A stretch of DNA of 28,031 nt from Bacteriovoracaceae bacterium UBA4096 (lineage in GTDB: Bacteria > Bdellovibrionota > Bacteriovoracia > Bacteriovoracales > Bacteriovoracaceae), in assembly GCA_002381945.1 (NCBI GenBank), contig DFXY01000002.1:107916-135946 (forward strand). Direction: 5' to 3'. Made by a program: the position numbers and the translations under genes. Positions 1-8,494 of the stretch are shown here, piece by piece; position 1 is the first letter of the stretch, and each line of letters begins with the position of its first letter. The notes below the pieces were generated by a model. The model ran no database searches, had not been told where the DNA came from, and saw only the letters and a list, made by a program, of their open reading frames with translations.

Positions 1-867
1 CTTGAGATGGCCTCAACTTGGGCGATTCTTACTCGTCTGGAAGAGCCAAAAAAATCAGACTTAACTAAGCTTCAAAAACTTAAGTTATATAACGGTAAAA
101 CTCTTCCGGGATATAACGAAGACAACGTGAAAGAGCTTCGTAAAGAAGCTGTTCGTGAAGGTCTGGAAGGGATTTCTCCTCGTTATATTCAGGATAAAAT
201 CTCAAATGCACTGGTTAAGAATGGTCACATCGGTTGTCTTAACCCATTCATGGTGTTCAATGAACTGGAAAGTGGTCTTAAGCACCACGCCCTGGTGAAT
301 TCACCTGAGCAGATGGATCACTACCGTGAGATGTTGGCAATTTGTCGTCAAGAGTATGAGGATATCGTCAAAAACGATGTTCAGAAGGCAATTTCTGTTG
401 ATGAATCAGCGATCCAGACTCTTTGTGCAAATTACGTGGATAACGTTAAGGCCTATACTCAAAAAGAAAAAATCCGTAACAAGTATTCTAATAAATTAGA
501 GGAAGCGGATGAAAGATTTATGAGATCAATTGAGGAAAAAATCGATATCCCTGAAAGCCGCAAGGATGATTTCCGTCGCGAGCTGATGAACTACATCGGT
601 GCTCTGGCAATTGAAGGAAAACAATTTGATTATAAGATGAATGAGCGTCTTCATCGTGCACTTGAACTTAAGCTTTTCGAAGATCAGCGTGACACCATCA
701 AGCTCACAACGATTATTTCCAATGTGGTTGATAAGCAAACTCAGGAGAAAATCGAAGTGGTTAAGAGCCGCTTGATTAAGAATTTCAATTACTGTGACAT
801 TTGTGCCACAGATGCATTGAATTTCGTTGCTTCAATCTTTGCCAAAGGCGATTCGATTAAGTCTTAA
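1..867 (+). CDS. prkA: PrkA family serine protein kinase / AAA+ protein, C-terminal part (5' end outside window)
   Basis: The frame is open from the first base, so this is the last 288 residues of a longer gene; the ATG at 7 is an internal Met. Family members such as E. coli YeaG are about 640 residues, so a little under half is visible. The sequence reads as the PrkA C-terminal helical region, rich in Lys and Glu, with a segment around residues 145-180 (KAYTQKEKIRNKYSNKLEEA) typical of the family. PrkA proteins combine an AAA+ core, lying upstream of the window, with a kinase-like C-terminus and act in stress or starvation responses. Identification rests on both the sequence and the invariant order prkA-yeaH-spoVR. 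The stop at 865-867 lies 10 nt before the yeaH start, so the genes are surely co-transcribed. Nothing looks broken in the visible part. Confidence 0.9.
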   Translation, partial: LEMASTWAILTRLEEPKKSDLTKLQKLKLYNGKTLPGYNEDNVKELRKEAVREGLEGISPRYIQDKISNALVKNGHIGCLNPFMVFNELESGLKHHALVNSPEQMDHYREMLAICRQEYEDIVKNDVQKAISVDESAIQTLCANYVDNVKAYTQKEKIRNKYSNKLEEADERFMRSIEEKIDIPESRKDDFRRELMNYIGALAIEGKQFDYKMNERLHRALELKLFEDQRDTIKLTTIISNVVDKQTQEKIEVVKSRLIKNFNYCDICATDALNFVASIFAKGDSIKS

Positions 868-877
868 GGGGTTTTGA

Positions 878-1996
878 GTGGATCATCCGATTAAACGAGA
901 TCATGCCAGATTCCGGAAGATTGTTAAGGGTAAAATCCGAGACAATCTCCGGAAATACGTCTCCCAGGGAAACCAGATTATTCCCAAGGGCACGGATAAG
1001 TTCACCGTTCCAATGCCGACGATTGATATTCCTCGTTTCCGTTTTGGTGATAAATCTCAAGGCGGAATGGGACAAGGTCAAGGTCAGCCAGGGGATCCGG
1101 TTGATGGACAGCAGGACCCGAATGGCCAGCCTGGACAAGGTGAGGCCGGAGAAGGTGAAGGGAATAAGGAGCTTGAAGTTGAGCTCTCCCTTGATGAGCT
1201 GGCCCGAATTCTTGGAGATGAGCTGGAGCTTCCCAATATTGAGCCGAAAGGCAAAAAGTCACTGAAGAGTACAGTGGATCGATATACCAATATCGGAACC
1301 ACTGGACCGGATTCTCTTCGTCACCTACGTAGAACTTATAAGCAGGCATTAAAAAGACAAATTGCAACTGATTCATACGATCCGGAGAATCCGGCGGTCA
1401 TTCCTATCCGTCGTGATTTCAGATACCGTTCATCTGATACCAAAGTTGAGATGCAGAATGCTGCTGTTGTGATTTACATGATGGATGTATCTGGGTCAAT
1501 GGGAGATGAGCAGAAGGAAATTGTCCGGACTGAATCTTTTTGGATTAATCTTTGGCTTAAATCGCAATACAAAGATATCGAGATTCGTTACATCATTCAC
1601 GATGCCACAGCTAAAGAAGTCGATGAACAAACTTTTTTCCGCACTCGTGAGAGTGGGGGAACCTTGATTTCTTCTGCCTATAATCTCTGTAAGGAGATCA
1701 TTGAGAAGGATTACAATCCAAATGAATGGAACATATATCCTTTTCATTTCTCGGATGGTGATAATTGGTCAGCAGATGATACCAAGCTTTGTCTGGAACT
1801 TCTTGATAACGTAATCCTGCCAGTTTCCAATGTCTTTTGTTATGGACAGGTAGAAAGTCGTTACGGTTCAGGCCAGTTTTATAAAGATTTGACTGGAAAA
1901 TACGGGACTGACACTGAGAAACTAATACTTTCAAAAATTAAAAATAAGGAAGGGATCCTGGACTCAATTAAAGAGTTTCTTGGAAAGGGGAAATAA
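878..1996 (+). CDS. yeaH: YeaH/DUF444 family protein with von Willebrand A domain
   Basis: This 372-residue protein starts at GTG, with a GGGG ribosome site 6 nt upstream (868-871) overlapping the end of prkA. The N-terminal part is basic. Residues 61-95 form a Gly/Gln/Pro-rich low-complexity linker, followed by an acidic helix. A VWA-like domain starts near residue 195, with a clear metal-adhesion motif DVSGS (D203, S205, S207), a Thr at 262 in SGGT and an SDGD at 292-295. The family works with PrkA and SpoVR in a conserved three-gene unit linked to stationary phase and sporulation-like stress; the molecular role is not settled. E. coli YeaH is somewhat longer (about 427 residues), and the difference appears to lie in the N-terminal and linker region. 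The stop TAA overlaps the spoVR ATG by one base, so translation is probably coupled. Confidence 0.93.
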   Translation: MDHPIKRDHARFRKIVKGKIRDNLRKYVSQGNQIIPKGTDKFTVPMPTIDIPRFRFGDKSQGGMGQGQGQPGDPVDGQQDPNGQPGQGEAGEGEGNKELEVELSLDELARILGDELELPNIEPKGKKSLKSTVDRYTNIGTTGPDSLRHLRRTYKQALKRQIATDSYDPENPAVIPIRRDFRYRSSDTKVEMQNAAVVIYMMDVSGSMGDEQKEIVRTESFWINLWLKSQYKDIEIRYIIHDATAKEVDEQTFFRTRESGGTLISSAYNLCKEIIEKDYNPNEWNIYPFHFSDGDNWSADDTKLCLELLDNVILPVSNVFCYGQVESRYGSGQFYKDLTGKYGTDTEKLILSKIKNKEGILDSIKEFLGKGK

Positions 1997-3501
1997 TGAA
2001 CCGCTCGAAGCCCATTACTGGTGAACTTCTTGCCCTTAAGAACGAAATCGAAGGCTATGCCATCGGTTACGGTCTGGATTTTTTTCCACAGGTTTTTGAA
2101 GTCTGCGATTACGATACGATTAACATTCTGGCCGCTCAAGGGGGCTTCCCATCCCGATATCCCCATTGGAAATTCGGTATGGATTATGATCAGCTCTCTA
2201 AGGGCTACACTTACGGATTACAGAAAATCTATGAGATGGTGATTAACACTAATCCTTGTTATGCCTATCTTCTGCAGGCCAATAACTGGGTTGATCAAAA
2301 GATCGTGATGGCCCACGTTTATGGGCATAATGATTTCTTCAAGAACAATGCCTGGTTTTCTAATACCAATCGCAAGATGATGGACGTCATGGCCAATCAT
2401 GGCACTAAGATTCGCCGCTATATGGAACGTTATGGTTACGATACGGTGGAAACCTTCATTGATAAAGTTTTGTCTCTGGAAAATCTCCTGGATATTAATG
2501 AACTCTTTGAAACGAGTTCACTGAAACGTCACCGCTTAGAACTTAATCAGCAGCAAATTGTTGAAAATGAAGATGATGGTTACTTGATTGATGATCGTTC
2601 TCAGGCCTTAAAATCGTTCATGCGTACTAAGGCCCGTCTGAACAAAAAAGAAGAAGCTAAAGTTGATGAAGAAGAATATGTGGCCGAAAAACCACTGAGC
2701 CACAAGACCAAGGACATTCTGGGATATCTTATTCAGTATGCTCCTATCGAAGAGTGGCAGGCCGACATAATTGGAATCCTCCGGGAAGAAGCCTATTATT
2801 TTCTTCCTCAGCGAATGACCAAAATTATGAACGAAGGCTGGGCAAGTTACTGGCACTCAACCATCATGACTCAAAAGGCACTGGATGCTTCTGAGATCAT
2901 TGATTTTGCCGATAAGCACGCTGGAGTTATGCACATGAGTAAGCAGAATATTAACCCCTATAAGGTTGGTATTGAGCTTATGCGTGATATTGAGTACCGT
3001 TGGGATCGCGGTATGTTCGGTAAAGAGTACAATGAGTGCACGGACATGCGTGAGAAGGCCCGCTGGGACACTAAGCTTGGGAAAGGAAAAGAGAAGATCT
3101 TTGAAGTGAGAAAGTCACATAATGACATCTCCTTTATTGATGAATTCCTTACTCCGGACTTCTGCGAGCGTCAGCAACTATTCACCTACAAGTACAATCC
3201 TCGCACTGGTCGTTTTGAGATTGATTCTAAAGACTTTCAGGCAATTAAGCAGAAGCTTCTTTCCCAACTCACTAACTTTGGTCAGCCCATCATTGAAGTC
3301 GAAGATGGTAACTACATGAACCGTAAAGAATTGCTCTTAAATCACGTTCACTACGGTGTCGATCTGGATGTGGGGTTTGCCAATGAAACTCTGAGAAATC
3401 TTTTTGCTATCTGGCGTCGTCCGGTTAACTTAAAGACCCGTTATGAAGAAAAAGATGTCATCTTCCATTTTGATGGAAAAGAATTTAGGCCCCATAGTTA
3501 G
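1996..3501 (+). CDS. spoVR: SpoVR family protein
   Basis: This 501-residue protein is close in length to E. coli YcgB (about 510). Recognisable family segments include the HVYGHNDFF stretch near residue 107, the WASYWHSTIM stretch near 281, and the surrounding aromatic-rich blocks. SpoVR proteins were named for a spore-cortex phenotype in Bacillus but are widespread in non-sporulating bacteria. They are nearly always encoded with prkA and yeaH, as here. The biochemical activity is unknown. The start codon is fused to the yeaH stop (TAATG), with an AAAGGGGAA ribosome site inside the end of yeaH. The gene is the last of its operon: its final 17 bases overlap the 3' end of the convergent hydrolase gene. 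No T-rich terminator follows, only an 8-bp hairpin at 3508-3531. Confidence 0.93.
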   Translation: MNRSKPITGELLALKNEIEGYAIGYGLDFFPQVFEVCDYDTINILAAQGGFPSRYPHWKFGMDYDQLSKGYTYGLQKIYEMVINTNPCYAYLLQANNWVDQKIVMAHVYGHNDFFKNNAWFSNTNRKMMDVMANHGTKIRRYMERYGYDTVETFIDKVLSLENLLDINELFETSSLKRHRLELNQQQIVENEDDGYLIDDRSQALKSFMRTKARLNKKEEAKVDEEEYVAEKPLSHKTKDILGYLIQYAPIEEWQADIIGILREEAYYFLPQRMTKIMNEGWASYWHSTIMTQKALDASEIIDFADKHAGVMHMSKQNINPYKVGIELMRDIEYRWDRGMFGKEYNECTDMREKARWDTKLGKGKEKIFEVRKSHNDISFIDEFLTPDFCERQQLFTYKYNPRTGRFEIDSKDFQAIKQKLLSQLTNFGQPIIEVEDGNYMNRKELLLNHVHYGVDLDVGFANETLRNLFAIWRRPVNLKTRYEEKDVIFHFDGKEFRPHS

Positions 3502-4213
3502 TAATTCCCAGGAAGGTTTCGATCTTCCTGGTGAACTTATCCCAATCGGATTTTTCAAAATAATCCGGATGAAATAGAATATGGTGTCCACCTATACCCA
3601 TCTTAAGGTAGTCCCTCTCGATAAAGTCCACATTATTAAGTTCTTCTTTTAGCTTATGTGCATGAACCAGCTCATCTTTAGGGTCAATCATTACCATCGT
3701 TGGGATTCTGAAAGACTTTTTGATCTTCTGAAATGTAAGGATACCTTGGACCAAAGTATTGTATTCTCCTGCCGTGAGTATTTCATAGCGCCGAAATTTT
3801 TTGGGAGCAAGACTTTTGATGACAATAAAGGAAGGTATAACCCTTAATAGTTTTTCTATGATCTTTTGACGATGAATATAGAGAGCAGGTGCGAGCAGAA
3901 CTTGTTTTAATGGACGATGGGGATGATTTTTTTCAAGCCACAGTTGCAAATAAAGTGCGCCATGAGAAAAAGCAATAGCGTAGTAGGGAGTGTCTTTGAG
4001 CCTCTTCATGCTCTGTTCAAAAGCAATGAGGGCACTTTTTAAATTGCGGGCCTCTCTTCTGTCAAGGCCATGCCCCGGTAATACCACCAGCTCCGTCTCA
4101 AAACCGAGATTTTTAAAGTGATTTATCAAAGGTCCGAAACATTCTTGATTGTTATTCAAACCATGAAAAAAAATAATTTTAGGGCGCAGGGATAAGTTGT
4201 ATGAGTTTGTCAT
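3485..4213 (-). CDS. alpha/beta hydrolase fold protein (lipase/esterase-like)
   Basis: The 242-residue protein has an alpha/beta-hydrolase pattern. An HG oxyanion motif (FFHGLNNN, about residues 15-22) follows the first strand. The LPGHG segment sits at 45-49, and the nucleophile elbow is AFSHG with Ser83. An acid is likely at Asp180 (MIDPKDELV) and a catalytic His at 210/211 (GGHH). This triad order and spacing fit serine hydrolases such as monoacylglycerol-lipase-like enzymes. The elbow has Ala in place of the first Gly of GxSxG, which is tolerated in the fold. There is no signal peptide, so it is probably cytoplasmic. The substrate cannot be told from sequence. The ATG lies inside the last 35 bases of the upstream exported-protein gene, so the two form a coupled operon. 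Confidence 0.8.
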   Translation of the reverse strand: MTNSYNLSLRPKIIFFHGLNNNQECFGPLINHFKNLGFETELVVLPGHGLDRREARNLKSALIAFEQSMKRLKDTPYYAIAFSHGALYLQLWLEKNHPHRPLKQVLLAPALYIHRQKIIEKLLRVIPSFIVIKSLAPKKFRRYEILTAGEYNTLVQGILTFQKIKKSFRIPTMVMIDPKDELVHAHKLKEELNNVDFIERDYLKMGIGGHHILFHPDYFEKSDWDKFTRKIETFLGITNYGA

Positions 4214-5603
4214 CCATCTCTTCTATATCTAATTGGTTCACGAAAACGGTTTCTGTTAACGGTTGGTTTAACTCATCTTTGATGAGTTTTTCCCATTCTT
4301 TTTTATCTGAAATTTTCTCATCTCGTCTAATGGTAAGGGGAAATGCATCCCATTGAGAGAGCTGAAATAAGACCCAACAATTGACAATATCATACTGATC
4401 ACAACTTTGCAGGGCCTGTTTTCTCACCATATCCGGTTTGTTCTGCATTAAGGCGGTAAAACTTCCCAGCTGTGTCACCTCAATCGTTGTTCCTTTGCGA
4501 GACCTTTGAGAAATGACTTCAAGAACACGATTGGCCCCGTCGTAATCGCCTTTTTGCATTAAAAAAGCACTTATCAGGGTTAGCTTATTAATCTGTGTTT
4601 GAGGCGAAGCAATAACTTGCTCGGCAAATTTACTTCCACCTTCCCAGTCACCCAAAAGCCAGGCGAGGGGCAAGATTCGTTCCATCGCATTTTGTGAGTT
4701 TTGTTTTTGTTCTAGCGCCAGCTTAAATTGAGCGTAGGCCAGTTCATATTTATTTCTCAGAATATAAAGATTACCTTTGATATTTTCAGCATTAGGGGAT
4801 TTCAGATCTTCAACAAATTTATAGGATTTTGCCAAAGCTCCGGTTCTGAAAAAAGTTTGTCCAGCAAGCTCACGTATTTCAGGGTCCTGTAACTGATCAA
4901 CCGTCAGCTCCGGTATTTGATTCAAAATCAGATTTTCTTGATTAAGATAAAGAGCGAGCTTCATCATGACCTTAACTTCATCATTATCCAGTGCCGCTAA
5001 TTTCAATCTTTTAAAGGGAATCTTTGTAATTCCCCGGCCCGGATTAAGTTTTAGTTGTACCAAGGTCTCCAGCCAAATCAGATTCATGTCCTGAAAGTGT
5101 CCCAAGTTCTCCAGTTTACATCTGACCCAGTCATTTTCCAGTTCGTAAGTCTTACTCAGAACAATTTGATTCAATACCTTGAGGACGCAGATCTTTGCAT
5201 AATGAGGGATATCCTGAATTTCAGGCCGTGAGCTGTAATAGTAGGATTTTTCAAAATCACTATCTATGAAAGAGAGCATGGCAAGATATCGGTAAATAAT
5301 GGGCCTAAGCTTGGTTTGGGTATAAGCAAGTTTTGATAAATGGACTTTTGCCAGTCTGATTTCACCATTTAAAAGATAGTACTTAACCTTTTTAAGATCA
5401 TTATTTTGGTTTCTAAGTTCTGAGAAAAGAACCCGATTAAGCTCTTTGGTGTCATAGATACTAGGCGGTGGTTTGAGCTCACCTCTTCGGGAGAGAAGTC
5501 CTTCAGTGGCATAACTGATAGAGCCTCCATCATTTCTGATGGGGAGCTCACTTGCCAAGGCATTCATCGCAATCAGTAAAAGAGCTACAAATAATAACTT
5601 CAT
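4179..5603 (-). CDS. exported protein with helical (TPR-like) repeats, unknown function
   Basis: This is a 474-residue protein with an N-terminal signal peptide: MK, a run of hydrophobic residues, and a likely cleavage after ALA at residue 17. The rest is predicted by eye to be almost all helical. It has repeated patterns of Leu/Ala/Tyr spaced like TPR or Sel1-type solenoids, for example YELAYAQFKLALEQ near residues 285-300 and LLGDWEGGSKFAEQV nearby. I do not recognise a named family. Such solenoids usually bind other proteins, here probably in the periplasm. It is the first gene of a two-gene minus-strand operon with the hydrolase and is divergent from another exported protein across only 48 bp. 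The start at 5603 is supported by the signal sequence and an AGG-type ribosome site about 7 nt upstream. Confidence 0.8.
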   Translation of the reverse strand: MKLLFVALLLIAMNALASELPIRNDGGSISYATEGLLSRRGELKPPPSIYDTKELNRVLFSELRNQNNDLKKVKYYLLNGEIRLAKVHLSKLAYTQTKLRPIIYRYLAMLSFIDSDFEKSYYYSSRPEIQDIPHYAKICVLKVLNQIVLSKTYELENDWVRCKLENLGHFQDMNLIWLETLVQLKLNPGRGITKIPFKRLKLAALDNDEVKVMMKLALYLNQENLILNQIPELTVDQLQDPEIRELAGQTFFRTGALAKSYKFVEDLKSPNAENIKGNLYILRNKYELAYAQFKLALEQKQNSQNAMERILPLAWLLGDWEGGSKFAEQVIASPQTQINKLTLISAFLMQKGDYDGANRVLEVISQRSRKGTTIEVTQLGSFTALMQNKPDMVRKQALQSCDQYDIVNCWVLFQLSQWDAFPLTIRRDEKISDKKEWEKLIKDELNQPLTETVFVNQLDIEEMDDKLIQLIPAP

Positions 5604-5651
5604 AGTAAACCTATCGAAATATTCTCCGATAAGTTTAAAAAGACATTCTAT
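5604..5651. promoter_or_regulatory. 48-bp divergent intergenic region with a small dyad
   Basis: This short gap separates two divergent exported-protein genes and must carry, or overlap, both promoters. It contains a dyad TATCG-N10-CGATA (5612-5616 and 5627-5631). I see no convincing -35/-10 pair. The dyad could be an operator, but 5-bp arms can occur by chance. Confidence 0.25.
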
Positions 5652-7286
5652 ATGATTAAATTTGTCGGTTATTTACTATTTTTGATTCCCTTCGCGGCCA
5701 GTGCCTTGGTACCGGTTGAGGGCATCCTTATGGGAGAGGCCCCCAGCGACATTCAAACTGATCCTCTCCTTAAAATTTTTAGTGATATTTATGACAAATC
5801 CAAAGAAGGTGAAAATAAAAAAATCAAGCTATATCAGGCCACTTTTGAAAATGGCCAAGGGTTGGTTGAAAGTTGCTCTTATCTAGATCAGTCCAAATAC
5901 TCAACACCTTGGGAAGAAAAGCAGGCCCGTCGTAGCGTGGCCGCAACTCTTCAATATATCGGTTTGGATACCAGTATTAAAGCGATTGGTGCTTATGCTA
6001 AGAAGCTTGAAGTAGGTGAGGACGAGTTTAAAAAACTTTCAAATAATCTGATTAAAAACTACTGTTCCAAAAACATCACCATTTTTTCTTTAAGAAATCT
6101 TGAGAAATCTCTCGATTATTACTATCAAAATCCACAAACGACTTTGATTCCTTCTATTGAAACTTCACCTTTTGCTACAGCGATGGTCAAAATAGTCACT
6201 GAAAAAAATACCGCTCGCTCAAAAGAGTTTGATCTTGTTATCCGAAACTTCCGGGCCTTTTGTTCATGGGGGGGAGAGGTTGAAGATTACCGAATGCTAA
6301 CACCATATCTTAATAATCCTTTTATCATGTCATTTGTCATCAGGAACATGCTTGGTATCCAGAATGCAGTTGATGAAAAACATAAGAAAGTTGTCTCAGT
6401 CCCAGCAGATTCTACCGTGCAGGTTATTTGCACAGATCTCATTTGCCGGAAAGAAAGCCTTAATACATTTAAAGTGAAATTTCCGCGTAGTGTAGGGTCC
6501 ACCGGAATCCTCACGGATTTGCAAAAAAACTATTGTCATCATTTCCGCTATCAGGACTCTTCTCAGGTTACTAATAGTGAGTCACGGGCGTGGATTAAGT
6601 CCATGGAACTGGAAGATCCAATTCTTGAGACATCTCAATTCATCTCTCTCATGACCGGTGTCCCTGATTTTTTTAATGGAGTGGAAACTTATCGCGAAAT
6701 TCCTCTACTGGTAAGAAGTAGCGTCGATGAAAGATGGACTCTATGGGCCCGAAGAGTTTTAAACAGCTTTTCGAAAGATCTGCTTTACGAGGAGTCGATT
6801 AAAATAAGAGTTGAGCCTCGAAGAGATCTAGCGGCCTTGGCGGAAAGGGGCTTTCAGATTGATTTTAATGTGAGTTTAGGTGAAATGGATCGTCTCATGA
6901 AAGATGAAGATAAGCTTGATCTGACTTTTGATTTAAAATTAAGTAAAAATTATCTGCGACAAATGAAAGTTAAATGGCAAATTCTTGAAAGAGATATTGA
7001 TATGGATGGACAAAAACTTTTCAGAGAAGAAGTTGCCAGATATATTGATCTCCAATTAAAGAACAAAGAAAAACTCTTTACCCAAAAAATGTGGAATAGT
7101 GAGTTTTCTAAACTGATTGCGGATGAACTACTGCAGCAGACACTTAAATATCAGGGCCCTCTCTTTGATTCTTATCAAGATGAAGTTTTAAAAATCCCCG
7201 TAAAGTTCTCCTATGGAATCTTTGCCATCAGTTACCTACGTTATAAGGCCGATGTGGCCGCAGGCCGTCTTAAATTAAATCTATAG
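5652..7286 (+). CDS. exported protein of unknown function
   Basis: The 544-residue protein has an N-terminal signal sequence (MIKFVGYLLFLIPFAASA, likely cut after ASA at about residue 18). The mature part has six cysteines, an even number compatible with disulfides in the periplasm or outside the cell. No family motif is recognisable. The sequence is a mix of helical and charged segments, without the alternating pattern of a beta-barrel, and no second membrane segment is visible. It is divergent from the helical-repeat exported protein and followed after 64 bp by the sigma-factor gene on the same strand. No strong ribosome site precedes the ATG; only AAAGA lies upstream. The signal peptide supports the start. 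It is probably a lineage-specific cell-envelope or secreted protein. Confidence 0.75.
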   Translation: MIKFVGYLLFLIPFAASALVPVEGILMGEAPSDIQTDPLLKIFSDIYDKSKEGENKKIKLYQATFENGQGLVESCSYLDQSKYSTPWEEKQARRSVAATLQYIGLDTSIKAIGAYAKKLEVGEDEFKKLSNNLIKNYCSKNITIFSLRNLEKSLDYYYQNPQTTLIPSIETSPFATAMVKIVTEKNTARSKEFDLVIRNFRAFCSWGGEVEDYRMLTPYLNNPFIMSFVIRNMLGIQNAVDEKHKKVVSVPADSTVQVICTDLICRKESLNTFKVKFPRSVGSTGILTDLQKNYCHHFRYQDSSQVTNSESRAWIKSMELEDPILETSQFISLMTGVPDFFNGVETYREIPLLVRSSVDERWTLWARRVLNSFSKDLLYEESIKIRVEPRRDLAALAERGFQIDFNVSLGEMDRLMKDEDKLDLTFDLKLSKNYLRQMKVKWQILERDIDMDGQKLFREEVARYIDLQLKNKEKLFTQKMWNSEFSKLIADELLQQTLKYQGPLFDSYQDEVLKIPVKFSYGIFAISYLRYKADVAAGRLKLNL

Positions 7287-7316
7287 ACTTTTAAAATTAT
7301 ATTCACTGGAGTACTC

Positions 7317-7370
7317 TTGACTAAATTTCAAGTGGACCCATTTTATTCCTATGGCAAAAAAAATTACTAA
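7317..7370 (+). other. possible 17-codon leader ORF, or alternative start of the sigma-factor gene
   Basis: A GGAG ribosome site (7308-7311) is 5 nt from a TTG. That TTG opens a 17-codon frame running into the first 20 bases of the sigma-factor gene and stopping at 7368-7370. It crosses a run of eight A (7356-7363). Loss of one A would fuse this frame to the sigma-factor frame. It could be a leader peptide, a slippage-dependent start or chance. Confidence 0.25.
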
Positions 7371-8385
7371 AGCGGAAGTCTCACCGGAAATCGTCGGCCC
7401 ACAAAAAAAGTCGACGACGAAGAAAAAAGACCATGTGATTGAAGTAAATGTTGAAGCAGATGAAGATTTTCTGGATCCGATGGGACCCAATGAAGCCCTC
7501 ATCCCTAAAATGGTTGAGTCTCTTCCTGTTTTAAAACAAAGTACCTCATTAAAAGTTCAGGACCCCCTGACTCTTTATTTAAAAGAAATTTCTCGTCATA
7601 AATTATTAACGATAGAAGAGGAAAGAGACCTGACAGCTGAACTCCTTCGGACCGGTGATATTGATGTTGCTAAGAAACTGGTGTTGGCCAACCTCAGGCT
7701 GGTAGTTAAAATCGCCCTTGAATACAAGAGTGCCTACAAAAACATCATGGATCTGATTCAGGAAGGGAATATCGGTCTTATGAAGGCCGTCTCAAAATAT
7801 GACCCATCTAAAGGTGCTAAACTTTCTTATTACGCCAGTTGGTGGATTCGATCTTACATATTAAAATTTATCCTGGATAATTTTCGTTTGGTTAAAATCG
7901 GAACTACTCAGGAACAAAAGAAGCTTTTTTATAATCTCATGCGTGAAAAACAGCGTTTGATGAATATGGGAATTAATCCTGACGTTAAGCTGCTCTCAGA
8001 AAACCTTGGTGTTTCAGAGAAGTCGGTGGTTGAGATGGACCAGCGGCTCAGTACTCATGGCCAGGAAATCAGTCTCGATAGACCCCTTGATGACGACGGA
8101 GGGCGTCAGACGTTAGGGGATGTACTGGGGGATGATGACGACTCTTTGGAGAGTAAGTTGGCCGACTTGCAGAATCTGGAAATTCTTAAAGAGCAGTTAG
8201 GAGAATTTGTTAAAGGACTTAAACCACGTGACCAAGAAATCTTTAAAAAACGATTACTTAGTGAAATTCCGGAGAGTCTTCAAAGTATTGCTGATCAGTA
8301 CGGAGTTTCGCGCGAGAGAATCCGTCAAGTGGAAGAGCGTCTGATCGAGCAATTAAAGATTTACATGTCTGAATTTCTTAGATAA
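7351..8385 (+). CDS. rpoH: RNA polymerase sigma factor, RpoH (sigma-32) type
   Basis: This 344-residue sigma-70-family factor has region 1.2 at about 71-90 (DPLTLYLKEI), region 2 at about 111-182 (NLRLVVKIA, DLIQEGNIGLMKAV, YASWWIRSYI), region 3 after that and region 4.2 at 310-336 (ESLQSIADQYGVSRERIRQV). The TTQEQKKLFYNL segment at 185-196 matches the RpoH box seen in heat-shock sigma factors, so it probably directs a heat-shock or related regulon. It is longer than E. coli RpoH (284) because of a Lys-rich then acidic N-terminal extension of about 65 residues. An Asp-rich stretch lies at 247-264. The start is uncertain: ATG 7351 has no ribosome site, while a good one serves a TTG in another frame. 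In Bdellovibrionota several RpoH-like paralogues can exist, so the exact role is inferred. Confidence 0.85.
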   Translation: MAKKITKAEVSPEIVGPQKKSTTKKKDHVIEVNVEADEDFLDPMGPNEALIPKMVESLPVLKQSTSLKVQDPLTLYLKEISRHKLLTIEEERDLTAELLRTGDIDVAKKLVLANLRLVVKIALEYKSAYKNIMDLIQEGNIGLMKAVSKYDPSKGAKLSYYASWWIRSYILKFILDNFRLVKIGTTQEQKKLFYNLMREKQRLMNMGINPDVKLLSENLGVSEKSVVEMDQRLSTHGQEISLDRPLDDDGGRQTLGDVLGDDDDSLESKLADLQNLEILKEQLGEFVKGLKPRDQEIFKKRLLSEIPESLQSIADQYGVSRERIRQVEERLIEQLKIYMSEFLR

Positions 8386-8417
8386 AACCTCATATAAGTT
8401 CATAATTTAACGAGGAA

Positions 8418-8480
8418 ATGGTGGCAATAACGCTCAATCATTTTACCTTGTACTTGGTTCCAAAGAAAGTTTGGTGCTAG
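8418..8480 (+). other. possible 20-codon leader ORF upstream of rpsO
   Basis: ATG 8418 follows GAGGAA closely and opens 20 codons, stopping at TAG 8478-8480 just before the rpsO ribosome site (8484-8490). Its 3' end contains the inverted repeat CCAAA-N5-TTTGG (8460-8474). It may be a regulatory leader peptide, but the ribosome-site spacing is tight and chance is possible. Confidence 0.2.
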
Positions 8481-8483
8481 GGC

Positions 8484-8490
8484 AAAGGAG
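8484..8490 (+). promoter_or_regulatory. ribosome binding site fixing the rpsO start
   Basis: AAAGGAG lies 4 nt before ATG 8495. It excludes the longer in-frame option at TTG 8471, which would itself span this site. Confidence 0.85.
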
Positions 8491-8494
8491 ACAC

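Noticed and set aside
3508..3531. Hairpin CCAGGAAG-N8-CTTCCTGG as a terminator for spoVR
   Set aside because: It has no T run on either side and codes for the C-terminus of the convergent hydrolase, so it may be only coding sequence. An effect on spoVR transcripts cannot be excluded.
8471..8494. Longer N-terminus for rpsO from TTG 8471
   Set aside because: The added codons contain the AAAGGAG ribosome site of ATG 8495, and S15 is 88-89 residues in most bacteria.
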